Below are positions 1 through 5,498 of a DNA stretch of 7,736 bases, piece after piece. Within the stretch, counting starts at the first letter, position 1; every line of letters starts with the position of its first letter. Source of the stretch: an uncultured Clostridia bacterium (GTDB taxonomy: Bacteria; Bacillota; Clostridia; Lachnospirales; Lachnospiraceae). The stretch spans positions 1 through 7,736 of the forward strand of contig CAMJIC010000113.1 of NCBI GenBank assembly GCA_946405675.1. Reading direction: 5' to 3'. Under the pieces are notes generated by a model. It had not been told where the DNA came from. It saw only the letters and a program-made list of their open reading frames with translations, and did not search any database. The translations under genes and the position numbers were made by a program.

Positions 1-30
1 TTGAAATAAACCTGCGAACAGTGGTATAGT
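1..30 (+). promoter_or_regulatory. Sigma-A-like promoter with extended -10 for the C39-like peptidase gene
   Basis: A TTGAAA -35 box (1-6) lies 18 bp before a TATAGT -10 box (25-30). The -10 is preceded by TGG, giving an extended -10 (TGnTATAGT). Transcription would start near 37, leaving a leader of about 90 nt before the gene at 128. The -10 sits inside an inverted repeat, CGAAC (15-19) with GTTCG (29-33), which could be an operator. Because the -35 is at the window edge, upstream elements cannot be judged. Confidence 0.6.
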
Positions 31-33
31 TCG
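15..33. promoter_or_regulatory. Inverted repeat CGAAC-N9-GTTCG over the -10 box
   Basis: The arms CGAAC (15-19) and GTTCG (29-33) are perfect reverse complements separated by 9 bp. They bracket the TATAGT -10 box, where a bound repressor would block RNA polymerase. The arms resemble a Firmicute LexA box, but that needs a 4-bp spacer, so it is not a LexA site. The role as an operator is inference from position and symmetry; 5-bp arms can occur by chance. Confidence 0.3.
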
Positions 34-45
34 ATAATAATAGAT

Positions 46-69
46 ACGCCCCTGAATGTCATTGGGCGT
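46..69 (+). promoter_or_regulatory. Stem-loop in the leader of the peptidase gene
   Basis: ACGCCC (46-51) pairs perfectly with GGGCGT (64-69) around a 12-nt loop, which itself contains the small palindrome AATG-T-CATT (55-63). A second GGGC at 92-95 could compete for the same GCCC (49-52), so two exclusive folds are possible. No run of T follows, so it is not an intrinsic terminator, and no known riboswitch class is recognised. It may stabilise the mRNA or tune translation. Confidence 0.3.
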
Positions 70-127
70 GAACGATAACGTGTGCTTATCTGGGCACTCA
101 ATCAAGTAAGAAAGAGGATTTGTATCC

Positions 128-1051
128 ATGCGAAAAATGATCGCCATATCGATCTCCTGTATCCTGGCTCTTGTCGTAGGCAGTTTTATCATTTTATACC
201 GGTACAGAGAAAAAGCAGTCTCCTCCCAGATGGCTGCGGAGAATGAGACTGCTTCAGCTGCCTTAGAAAAGAAGGAATCAGAACCTGCGGCTGAAGTACC
301 GGCCCCTGCCCCGAAGAAGGCAAAGGCCACCGAAGCTCCGCAGACAGAAGATCCGGCGCTCCATGCCCAGGATGGGGTCTATTCCTTCCTCCAGGGGCCG
401 GTTGCATGGGAAACCAAAGCCCCCTGGTCCGGGATCTGGTGTGAATCCGAACTGGACGGAGGCCTCTTCAGCGTATTCGGATGCGGACTGTGCGACCTCG
501 CCAGTGTCTACAGCACGCTCAGCCCTTACGAATGCTCCCCTCTGGACATGTATGCCCTTGCCCGCAAAGTCACGGATTATGCCCCTTACGAAGGAGCCGG
601 AGCCATAGACTGGCCTTACATGGAGCAGGCGCTGCAAAAGACAGGCTTTACCATTTCCCTGAAGCAAAAGGACAAACAGTACGAAGCTTTCCAGAAGGCA
701 CTTTCCGAATGTCCCGGCGCAATCGTCCTGATCTCCAGCGAGGATGACGACACCTACTGGCAGGACACGCCCGGCCACTATGTCAACATCTGGCATTACA
801 ACCCGGAAACCGACCAGGTCTTTCTGGGGGATTCGGGCAATCCGAAGCACAACCGGCAGTGGATCCCGCTTCGTTATATCTATGATGCGCTTTCAAAGGA
901 CAGCGCATGGCAGTATATGCTCATTCACTCCTATAATGAAGATCAGAACACATGGAAATATTCCGGGATCCATGAAAAATGGACCCGTCCCTCGTACTAC
1001 AAAGAAAAACCGGAATCCAAATCCCTCCTGATGCATGAACCGCAGGAATGA
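128..1051 (+). CDS. Membrane-anchored C39-like (papain-fold) cysteine peptidase
   Basis: This 307-residue protein has a short basic N-terminus and a single hydrophobic segment (about residues 4-24) without a lipobox cysteine, so it reads as a signal anchor that places the rest outside the membrane. Residues 35-78 form an Ala/Pro/Glu/Lys-rich linker. The domain from about residue 83 to 270 matches the Peptidase_C39_2 (C39-like) pattern: an oxyanion-type Gln89 with Trp94 after it, the nucleophile Cys119 in FGCGLCDLAS, His217 in PGHYVNIW and Asp235 in FLGDSGNP. A second cysteine, Cys122, stands where relatives often have Pro/Thr. The C-terminal tail (272-307) is polar. The ATG at 128 is chosen because AGAGGA (113-118) lies 9 nt upstream. 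It is not beside an ABC transporter, so it is unlikely to be a bacteriocin-leader peptidase; cell-wall or peptide processing is possible. The substrate is unknown. Confidence 0.8.
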   Translation: MRKMIAISISCILALVVGSFIILYRYREKAVSSQMAAENETASAALEKKESEPAAEVPAPAPKKAKATEAPQTEDPALHAQDGVYSFLQGPVAWETKAPWSGIWCESELDGGLFSVFGCGLCDLASVYSTLSPYECSPLDMYALARKVTDYAPYEGAGAIDWPYMEQALQKTGFTISLKQKDKQYEAFQKALSECPGAIVLISSEDDDTYWQDTPGHYVNIWHYNPETDQVFLGDSGNPKHNRQWIPLRYIYDALSKDSAWQYMLIHSYNEDQNTWKYSGIHEKWTRPSYYKEKPESKSLLMHEPQE

Positions 1052-1054
1052 CCA

Positions 1055-1078
1055 CCCTTGCGCACTCAGGCGCAAGGG
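1055..1078. terminator. Hairpin between convergent genes (possible bidirectional terminator)
   Basis: CCCTTGCGC (1055-1063) is a perfect 9-bp reverse complement of GCGCAAGGG (1070-1078), with the 6-nt loop ACTCAG. It starts 3 nt after the stop codon of the peptidase gene and lies 49 bp beyond the end of glpK, the usual place for a shared terminator. Neither strand shows a T-tract after the stem, so it may act through RNA stability or Rho rather than as a classic intrinsic terminator. Confidence 0.5.
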
Positions 1079-1127
1079 CCACCCTGCCCTGTGCCACCAT
1101 CTGTTGGGATCATGCCTTCATCGGCGG

Positions 1128-2633
1128 TCAGTCAGCGCAGGTCCAGGCGATCGCCGCATTGACCGCCCGCTTCCACCCTGCAAGCAGGCCCTGTCGTTCC
1201 AGCTGCGGCATCTTCGGGGCAAATGTATGGCCAAGCGCCCAGGATTTCCTGACATCCTCCTGATCCTTCCAGTATCCCACCGCCAGTCCGGCCAGGAAAG
1301 CTGCGCCCATAGCCGTGGTTTCCACACACTGCGGACGCACCACCTCAGCATCCAGGATGTCAGCCTGGAACTGCATCAGGAAATTATTGGCACTCGCTCC
1401 CCCATCCACCTTCAGATGACGGATCGAAAGGCCGGAATCCTTCTCCATTGCCCGAAGCACATCAGCTGTCTGGTAGGCAAGGGACTCCACGGTCGCACGG
1501 ATCAGATGTTCCTTCGCCGCCCCTCTTGTCAGACCCACAATCGTTCCCCTGGCTTCCGGATTCCAGTACGGCGCGCCAAGTCCGGTGAAGGCAGGAACCA
1601 CATAGACCCCGGCCGTATCCGGTGTCCTTTTGCAGTAATCCTCCGTGTCCGCCGCATTCTTGATCATCCTGAGTTCATCTCTGAGCCACTGGATCGCAGC
1701 GCCGGCAACAAAAACCGAACCCTCCAGCGCATACTGAACCTTTCCCGGCTCCATCCCAACCGCAATCGTCGTCAGAAGCCCATTTCCCGAACAGACAGCC
1801 TGATCTCCCGTATTCATGAGCAGGAAGCAGCCCGTTCCGTAGGTGTTCTTCACCTCGCCTTCCCCAAAACAGCACTGCCCGAACAAGGCTGCCTGCTGAT
1901 CCCCCGCCGCCCCGCTGATCGGAATCCCGTCACCGATCATGCAGTCCTTTGTCCTGCCATAGACAGCACTTGACGGCATCACCTCCGGAAGCATGCATTC
2001 CGGAATCTCCAGCTTCCTCAGGATCTCCTTATCCCAGCAGAGCTTATGGATGTCAAATAACATCGTCCGGCTTGCATTGGTATAATCCGTCACATGAACC
2101 TTGCCGGCTGTCATTTTCCAGATCAGCCAGGTATCCACCGTTCCAAACAAAAGTTCACCGCGCTCAGCCCGCTCGCGGGCCCCCTCCACATGATCCAGGA
2201 TCCATCTCAGCTTCGTCGCGGAAAAATACGGGTCTGGAATCAGGCCGGTCTTCTCGTGGATGTATTCTCCGAATCCATCTGCAATCAGCTCCGGAATCAT
2301 ATCCGCGGTCCGGCGGCACTGCCACACGATCGCATTGTACACCGGCACACCGGTCCTCTTATCCCAGACAATCGTCGTCTCTCTCTGATTCGTGATCCCT
2401 ACCGCAGCAATGTTCTCCGGTCCCGCGCCAACGGTTCCCATCGCCTCCGCCGCCACGCCGATCTGTGAAGACCAGATATGCATGGGATTATGCTCCACCC
2501 AGCCCGGATGAGGATAGATCTGCTCAAATTCCCGCTGCGCGACGGAACAGATTTTCCCGCTCCTGTCAAATAAGATGCAGCGTGAGCTCGTCGTGCCGGC
2601 ATCAAGCGCCATCATATACTGCTTCAAGTCCAT
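1128..2633 (-). CDS. glpK: Glycerol kinase
   Basis: This 501-residue FGGY-family kinase transfers phosphate from ATP to glycerol, giving sn-glycerol 3-phosphate in the cytoplasm. The N-terminal phosphate-binding motif LDAGTTSSR is at 10-18. Glycerol-site residues correspond to Arg84-Glu85 (NQRETT), Trp104, Tyr136 and the catalytic base Asp245 (AGDQQAALFGQ). The C-terminal lobe has the GTG motif (266-268), TGLGAPYW (350-357) and VDGGASANNF (409-418). The length matches the usual 495-505. The ATG at 2633 is chosen over an upstream in-frame ATG at 2738 because a perfect AGGAGG sits 7 nt before it and family homology starts there. In many Firmicute enzymes the loop before PISG carries a histidine that HPr phosphorylates (HFYG-type); here the aligned position is Cys231 (CMIGDGIPIS), so that control is probably lost. 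No glpF or glpD is adjacent; the gene seems to be transcribed alone. Confidence 0.97.
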   Translation of the reverse strand: MDLKQYMMALDAGTTSSRCILFDRSGKICSVAQREFEQIYPHPGWVEHNPMHIWSSQIGVAAEAMGTVGAGPENIAAVGITNQRETTIVWDKRTGVPVYNAIVWQCRRTADMIPELIADGFGEYIHEKTGLIPDPYFSATKLRWILDHVEGARERAERGELLFGTVDTWLIWKMTAGKVHVTDYTNASRTMLFDIHKLCWDKEILRKLEIPECMLPEVMPSSAVYGRTKDCMIGDGIPISGAAGDQQAALFGQCCFGEGEVKNTYGTGCFLLMNTGDQAVCSGNGLLTTIAVGMEPGKVQYALEGSVFVAGAAIQWLRDELRMIKNAADTEDYCKRTPDTAGVYVVPAFTGLGAPYWNPEARGTIVGLTRGAAKEHLIRATVESLAYQTADVLRAMEKDSGLSIRHLKVDGGASANNFLMQFQADILDAEVVRPQCVETTAMGAAFLAGLAVGYWKDQEDVRKSWALGHTFAPKMPQLERQGLLAGWKRAVNAAIAWTCAD

Positions 2634-2640
2634 ATCCACC

Positions 2641-2646
2641 CCTCCT
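2641..2646 (-). promoter_or_regulatory. Shine-Dalgarno site that fixes the glpK start
   Basis: On the minus strand AGGAGG ends 7 nt before the ATG at 2633-2631. This perfect, well-spaced site decides against the longer in-frame reading from 2738, whose extra 35 residues show no kinase homology. Confidence 0.85.
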
Positions 2647-2729
2647 GATCTACGTTCCTTTTCTCCTGTCTGCGGCCGCATGGACCTATCCATTGGCAAA
2701 AGCAATTCCATCATTGAGTATAACCAAAA

Positions 2730-2759
2730 CCGGATCATGTATCAATCCGATCATTCCGG
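2730..2759 (-). promoter_or_regulatory. Alternative stem-loops in the glpK leader
   Basis: In the glpK transcript two stems share the same 3' arm: CCGGA (2759-2755) with TCCGG (2734-2730), or CGGAT (2749-2745) with ATCCG (2735-2731). The shared arm is followed by TTTT (2729-2726). Overlapping stems before a T-run are the layout of a terminator/antiterminator switch, and glp genes of Bacillus are controlled that way by GlpP. The T-run is short and the stems only 5 bp, so function is uncertain. The rest of the leader (2634-2725) shows only the ribosome site. Confidence 0.25.
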
Positions 2760-2778
2760 AAGGAAAAAAATCTTCAAA

Positions 2779-2806
2779 TTTATACCATTTTGTTAACATT
2801 CGTTAA
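2779..2806 (-). promoter_or_regulatory. Extended -10 promoter of glpK
   Basis: Read on the minus strand, TTAACG (2806-2801) serves as -35, followed by a 16-bp spacer and the -10 box TATAAA (2784-2779). The spacer ends in TGG, giving an extended -10 (TGnTATAAA). Transcription would begin near 2772, giving a leader of about 139 nt. An inverted repeat covers the -35 box, so the promoter is probably regulated. Confidence 0.55.
2791..2806. promoter_or_regulatory. Inverted repeats overlapping the glpK -35 (candidate operator)
   Basis: TTAAC (2793-2797) and GTTAA (2802-2806) are perfect inverted arms around a 4-bp spacer. The left arm also lies inside the perfect 8-bp palindrome TGTTAACA (2791-2798). 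The repeat sits in the -35/spacer region of the glpK promoter and 22 bp upstream of the -10 box for the divergent HTH gene, so one bound protein could affect both genes. It does not fit the catabolite-response (cre) consensus. The binding protein is unknown. Confidence 0.4.
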
Positions 2807-2827
2807 TGAAACATCTGTGTGAGATAG

Positions 2828-2833
2828 TATAAT
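2828..2833 (+). promoter_or_regulatory. -10 box of the helix-turn-helix gene
   Basis: A perfect TATAAT is at 2828-2833, with a predicted start near 2840. No good -35 is found: at 17 bp spacing the hexamer is AATGAA and at 19 bp it is TTAATG. There is no TG extension. The promoter may therefore be weak or need an activator. The resulting leader would be about 168 nt. Confidence 0.4.
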
Positions 2834-2837
2834 AATC

Positions 2838-2969
2838 ATGAAAGCAAGCATTTGTCGATCTTTCATCTGCATATACTTACATTCGCTTTCCTCTTGAACA
2901 GATGTTAATCGCCAGCAGATTCAAAGCCAGGATGTTTCCGGCATCACCTCAGGAGCGTACCCGGAAATA
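2838..2969 (+). promoter_or_regulatory. Structured leader of the helix-turn-helix gene
   Basis: Three stems can form between the predicted start and the gene. ATGAAAG (2838-2844) pairs with CTTTCAT (2860-2866). CATCTG (2864-2869) pairs with CAGATG (2899-2904) and shares CAT with the first, so the two exclude each other. TTTCCGG (2935-2941) pairs with CCGGAAA (2961-2967) and can be extended by a G-U and a U-A pair to 2933/2969. No T-run follows any of them and no known riboswitch or T-box motif is recognised. The stems are real in the sequence; a regulatory role is inference. Confidence 0.25.
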
Positions 2970-2993
2970 CAGTCTGTCAGCTTTTGCACGATC

Positions 2994-3000
2994 AAAGGAG
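2994..3000 (+). promoter_or_regulatory. Shine-Dalgarno site that fixes the HTH gene start
   Basis: AAAGGAG ends 7 nt before the ATG at 3008-3010. It rules against the in-frame TTG at 2984, because the site would then lie inside the coding sequence and the TTG has no comparable site upstream. Confidence 0.75.
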
Positions 3001-3007
3001 ATTTGAG

Positions 3008-3541
3008 ATGTCTTCAAACAGGAATAGCCATACAGGAACCACCGCTGTCAGACCACAGGATTATCCATACGCAGCCAGCCTCTTAGCTGAAACCGTAGCA
3101 GCAGTAAAGCCGCTTCAGGCAGTTTCACTATCCACAGAGGACTTGCTGCACAAGCTGAAGGCATCCGACAGCCTTTCTTCCTTTCTCTGTGACTGCCAGG
3201 AAGTGTTCTCCTCGCGCAGCATAAGCGCCATGCTCACCGAATTGATCGAGAAGCATGGCGCCTCAAAGTCAGAGGTTGCCAAGAAAGCAGGCATCAGCTG
3301 GGTCTATCTTTATCAGATCCTCGCAGGCCGCAGACATCCTTCCCGCAACCGCATCATCTGTATCGGCCTTGCAATTCCCTGTACACTGGAGGAGATTCAG
3401 ACATTGCTCAACGAAAGCGGACATGCACGGCTCAACATCCGGAACCGCCGGGACGCGATCATCATTTACAGCATTCTGCACGGTCTGGATGTGTTCCAGT
3501 TGAACGACAACCTTTTTCTGGCAAAAGAAGAAACGCTGTAG
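3008..3541 (+). CDS. Cro/C1-type helix-turn-helix protein, unnamed family
   Basis: This 177-residue soluble protein has a polar, variable N-terminus (1-40), a helical stretch (43-66, STEDLLHKLKASDSLSSFLC) and a Cro/C1-like helix-turn-helix at about 72-125. In that domain SKSEVAKKAGIS (87-98) reads as helix 2 plus turn and WVYLYQILAGRRHPSRNR as the recognition helix and basic wing. The C-terminal part (145-177) is a second small helical unit around NRRDAIIIYSILHGLDVFQLNDNLF. No enzyme domain, signal peptide or membrane segment is present. From memory, similar proteins occur in Lachnospiraceae, sometimes next to Ser/Thr protein kinases, but none is visible here. It is divergent from glpK, so control of glpK, itself or both is a reasonable guess; its ligand and targets are unknown. 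Confidence 0.8.
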   Translation: MSSNRNSHTGTTAVRPQDYPYAASLLAETVAAVKPLQAVSLSTEDLLHKLKASDSLSSFLCDCQEVFSSRSISAMLTELIEKHGASKSEVAKKAGISWVYLYQILAGRRHPSRNRIICIGLAIPCTLEEIQTLLNESGHARLNIRNRRDAIIIYSILHGLDVFQLNDNLFLAKEETL

Positions 3542-3560
3542 ACATAAGGAAGAAACGCTG
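3527..3560 (+). repeat. 12-bp direct repeat across the HTH gene stop codon
   Basis: GAAGAAACGCTG occurs at 3527-3538, just before the TAG stop, and again at 3549-3560, 22 bp later. The offset is not a multiple of three, so it is not a continued reading frame. The second copy supplies the left edge of the hairpin at 3557-3594. It looks like a small local duplication. Confidence 0.5.
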
Positions 3561-3594
3561 CAGCAGTCCGGAGCTTTTCCTGTTCTGCTGCAGC
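3557..3594. terminator. GC-rich inverted repeat between convergent genes, likely bidirectional terminator
   Basis: GCTGCAGCAG (3557-3566) is the exact reverse complement of CTGCTGCAGC (3585-3594), with an 18-nt loop. After one mismatch three more A-T pairs (3553-3555 with 3596-3598) lengthen the stem. It begins 15 nt after the HTH gene stop and lies 54 bp beyond the end of the acetyltransferase gene, so it can serve both. The plus-strand tail (ATTTGTCAGTTTCC) and the minus-strand tail (GTTTCTTCCTT) are only moderately T-rich. Confidence 0.6.
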
Positions 3595-3648
3595 ATTTGT
3601 CAGTTTCCATCTGCCTGAAACGAAAGACCTTCTTCGCTGAGAGATTTT

Positions 3649-4353
3649 TTATTTTTCATCATCTACGCTTCTCTCCGGGTATTTCACCGGATCCTTACTC
3701 TCTGACCACATCCGCTTCATGTCATCCATCGCTTCGCGGTCGATCCTGACCTGCCGGTAGTAATACTCCCTGTCCGTCTCGGTAATGCTCCGGATCACTT
3801 TACATGGATTGCCCGCGGCAACACACCAGGAGGGGATGTCCCTTGTCACCACGCTCCCTGCTCCGATCACGGTATTGTCTCCGATATGGACGCCCGGAAG
3901 GATCACCGTGTTCCCGCCAATCCAGACGTTGTCTCCGATCGTCACCTCTATCCCGTATTCATAGGCAGTATTTCTCACTGCCGGATGAACGGGATGACCA
4001 GCCGTATAGACCGCCACATTCGGGGCCATCTGGCAGTTATCGCCGATCGTCACCGGTGCTACATCTATGATAGTACAATTGTAATTTGCGAAAAAGTTCT
4101 TTCCAACATGAATATGCTTTCCATAATCACAGTAAAATGGCGGGTTGATAAATGCGCCCTCTGAAGTGCCCAGCAATTCTTTCACAACCTTCTGAATTCC
4201 CTCAAAATCCGCCCTGTCCATGAAATTCAGCTTCTGAAGGATCCTGCGGCATTCCTTCTGCTGTGCAAATACCTCGTCATCCGATATGTAAAGAATCTGC
4301 TGATCCCGGCGCTCAATATTGCTTCTTTTACCGCTTCGGTCAATCTTGCTCAT
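3649..4353 (-). CDS. Sugar O-acetyltransferase (maltose/galactoside type, left-handed beta-helix)
   Basis: This 234-residue cytoplasmic enzyme should transfer acetyl from acetyl-CoA to a sugar hydroxyl, as in the Maa/LacA/NodL group. Residues 20-65 form the helical Mac-type N-terminus (LYISDDEVFAQQKECRRILQKLN). From about 78 to 190 come hexapeptide repeats of the left-handed beta-helix (VTIGDNCQMAPNV, VTIGDNVWIGGNTVILPGVHIGDNTVIGAGS, split by a loop). The loop carries the catalytic histidine, His120 in TAGHPVHP. AAGNPCKVIR (179-188) is the usual end of the helix; the tail to 234 is longer than in LacA (about 203). The ATG at 4353 has AAGGGA 7 nt upstream. ATG 4371 and GTG 4494, both in frame, are alternatives, but the sequence before 4353 has no recognisable family homology. 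It is last in the minus-strand sugar set. Substrate unknown; detoxification of unused sugar is the usual proposal. Confidence 0.9.
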   Translation of the reverse strand: MSKIDRSGKRSNIERRDQQILYISDDEVFAQQKECRRILQKLNFMDRADFEGIQKVVKELLGTSEGAFINPPFYCDYGKHIHVGKNFFANYNCTIIDVAPVTIGDNCQMAPNVAVYTAGHPVHPAVRNTAYEYGIEVTIGDNVWIGGNTVILPGVHIGDNTVIGAGSVVTRDIPSWCVAAGNPCKVIRSITETDREYYYRQVRIDREAMDDMKRMWSESKDPVKYPERSVDDEK

Positions 4354-4498
4354 ATCCCAGTCCCTTCCCATGAACCTCTTTTCTGAACCTCCTGATTCTC
4401 CTTCCGGCAGCTGCACCAGGAAGTGCCGACAATGCTTTCTTCTCTTCGATCGTGCGAAGCGAAATCCGGTTCCATCGTAAACATCCGGAATCACAATC

Positions 4499-5380
4499 TT
4501 ACAAAAACTTCATCGAATATTCCCGATGAAACTGTTCGCCAGAGTTGAGTTGGTTTCCATACTCCCGCTGCGACAATTCCCCTGAAAAATGCACACTGTC
4601 TGTCCTTCCGCACCATGGCTCTATACAAATAAACGGCGCGTTTTTCAATGCTGGCGACCAAATCCCCACAAGCGGCGTGTCAAATCCCACTGTCACATAG
4701 GCATGTCCGTCCGGATCAATCAGCGAAACCTCGTCTGCCTGTTCCCCTTCAAGAATCAGGGCATCGTGGCTGAAAAGCTCCTGTGTCGGCGTGATCCTTC
4801 CCCTGTCAAGTGCAATCTCTTTAACAACGTCACCGACATTGCCTCCATCCTGAATCGGACGGATCCGCATGCCGGAAAGAGGCTGACCATCTTTTCTGAT
4901 CTCAATTGCATAGTCTGCCCATGAACCCTTTCCATCCACAGGGCAGAAGAACGCAGGATGTGCTCCGATGGAAAAATACAGAATCTCATCTCCCGTATTA
5001 CGCACATTCCACTCCACAATGACTGTATCACCCTGAAGCGTATAGGTTACGGTCAGCGCAAAGGAAAAAGGATAGACGGATCTCGTCCTCTCATTATCCC
5101 GCAGGACAAATGAAATTGAATCCTCCGTCTTTTCCCCCATCTCAAATTCCTCGTCCCGGGCAAAGCCATGCTGTCCCATCGGATACCTGACGTTATTGTG
5201 CCGGTACCCTCCGCCGCGGACCTGCCCCACAAAAGGAAACAGAATCGGTGTCCTTCTCCCCCAGAATTCCGGGGCGCCATTCCATATGTACTCTTTCCCG
5301 CCTCTTGTGACAGACAGAATCTCCGCACCATGTGTATCAGCTGTCATTTCCAGAATTTCATTCTTCAAAGTATACTGCAT
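4499..5380 (-). CDS. Aldose 1-epimerase family protein, LacX type
   Basis: This 293-residue cytoplasmic protein of the galactose-mutarotase fold is expected to interconvert alpha and beta anomers of a sugar or sugar phosphate. It shows the LacX-subgroup features: MTADTHGAEILSV near the N-terminus (11-24), YIWNGAPEFWGRRTPILFPFVG (31-52), His71 in GQHGFAR, His141 in GAHPAFFCP and the general base Glu254 in CIEPWCG. The two histidines and the glutamate match the catalytic trio of aldose epimerases. The ATG at 5380 is chosen because homology begins there and AGAGAGG lies 5 nt upstream; a longer in-frame reading starts at 5527 and overlaps the SMP-30 gene end, but the added 49 residues look non-homologous. 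It lies 118 bp after the SMP-30 gene and 145 bp before the acetyltransferase on the same strand, so co-transcription is likely but not tight. Exact substrate is unknown. Confidence 0.92.
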   Translation of the reverse strand: MQYTLKNEILEMTADTHGAEILSVTRGGKEYIWNGAPEFWGRRTPILFPFVGQVRGGGYRHNNVRYPMGQHGFARDEEFEMGEKTEDSISFVLRDNERTRSVYPFSFALTVTYTLQGDTVIVEWNVRNTGDEILYFSIGAHPAFFCPVDGKGSWADYAIEIRKDGQPLSGMRIRPIQDGGNVGDVVKEIALDRGRITPTQELFSHDALILEGEQADEVSLIDPDGHAYVTVGFDTPLVGIWSPALKNAPFICIEPWCGRTDSVHFSGELSQREYGNQLNSGEQFHREYSMKFL

Positions 5381-5498
5381 AATAGCCTCTCTTCCGTGTT
5401 TCATCAACGGCTGCATCTCACGAATACGCTTCCGGATAAGGATCTGCAGATCATCACATGCACATCCTGCCTGCCCGTAGTTCAGAACAATTCTGCCC

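Noticed and set aside
278..850. A 190-residue minus-strand reading frame inside the peptidase gene
   Set aside because: It is antisense to a protein with recognisable catalytic motifs and has no ribosome site or homology I can see.
1035..1973. A 312-residue plus-strand reading frame opposite glpK
   Set aside because: It lies entirely antisense to a clear glycerol kinase gene, has an Arg/His/Pro/Ser-rich composition typical of shadow frames and shows no family motif.
2634..2738. N-terminal extension of glycerol kinase by 35 residues
   Set aside because: A perfect AGGAGG at 2641-2646 precedes the ATG at 2633, and glycerol kinases begin at that point; the region is better read as leader.
2791..2810. 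Catabolite-response element near the glpK promoter
   Set aside because: A central CG is present, but the surrounding bases do not fit the cre consensus on either side.
2896..2907. LexA-like box GAAC-AGAT-GTTA in the HTH gene leader
   Set aside because: The spacer fits the Firmicute LexA box, but the last half-site base and both flanking bases do not match, and the HTH gene has no link to DNA damage.
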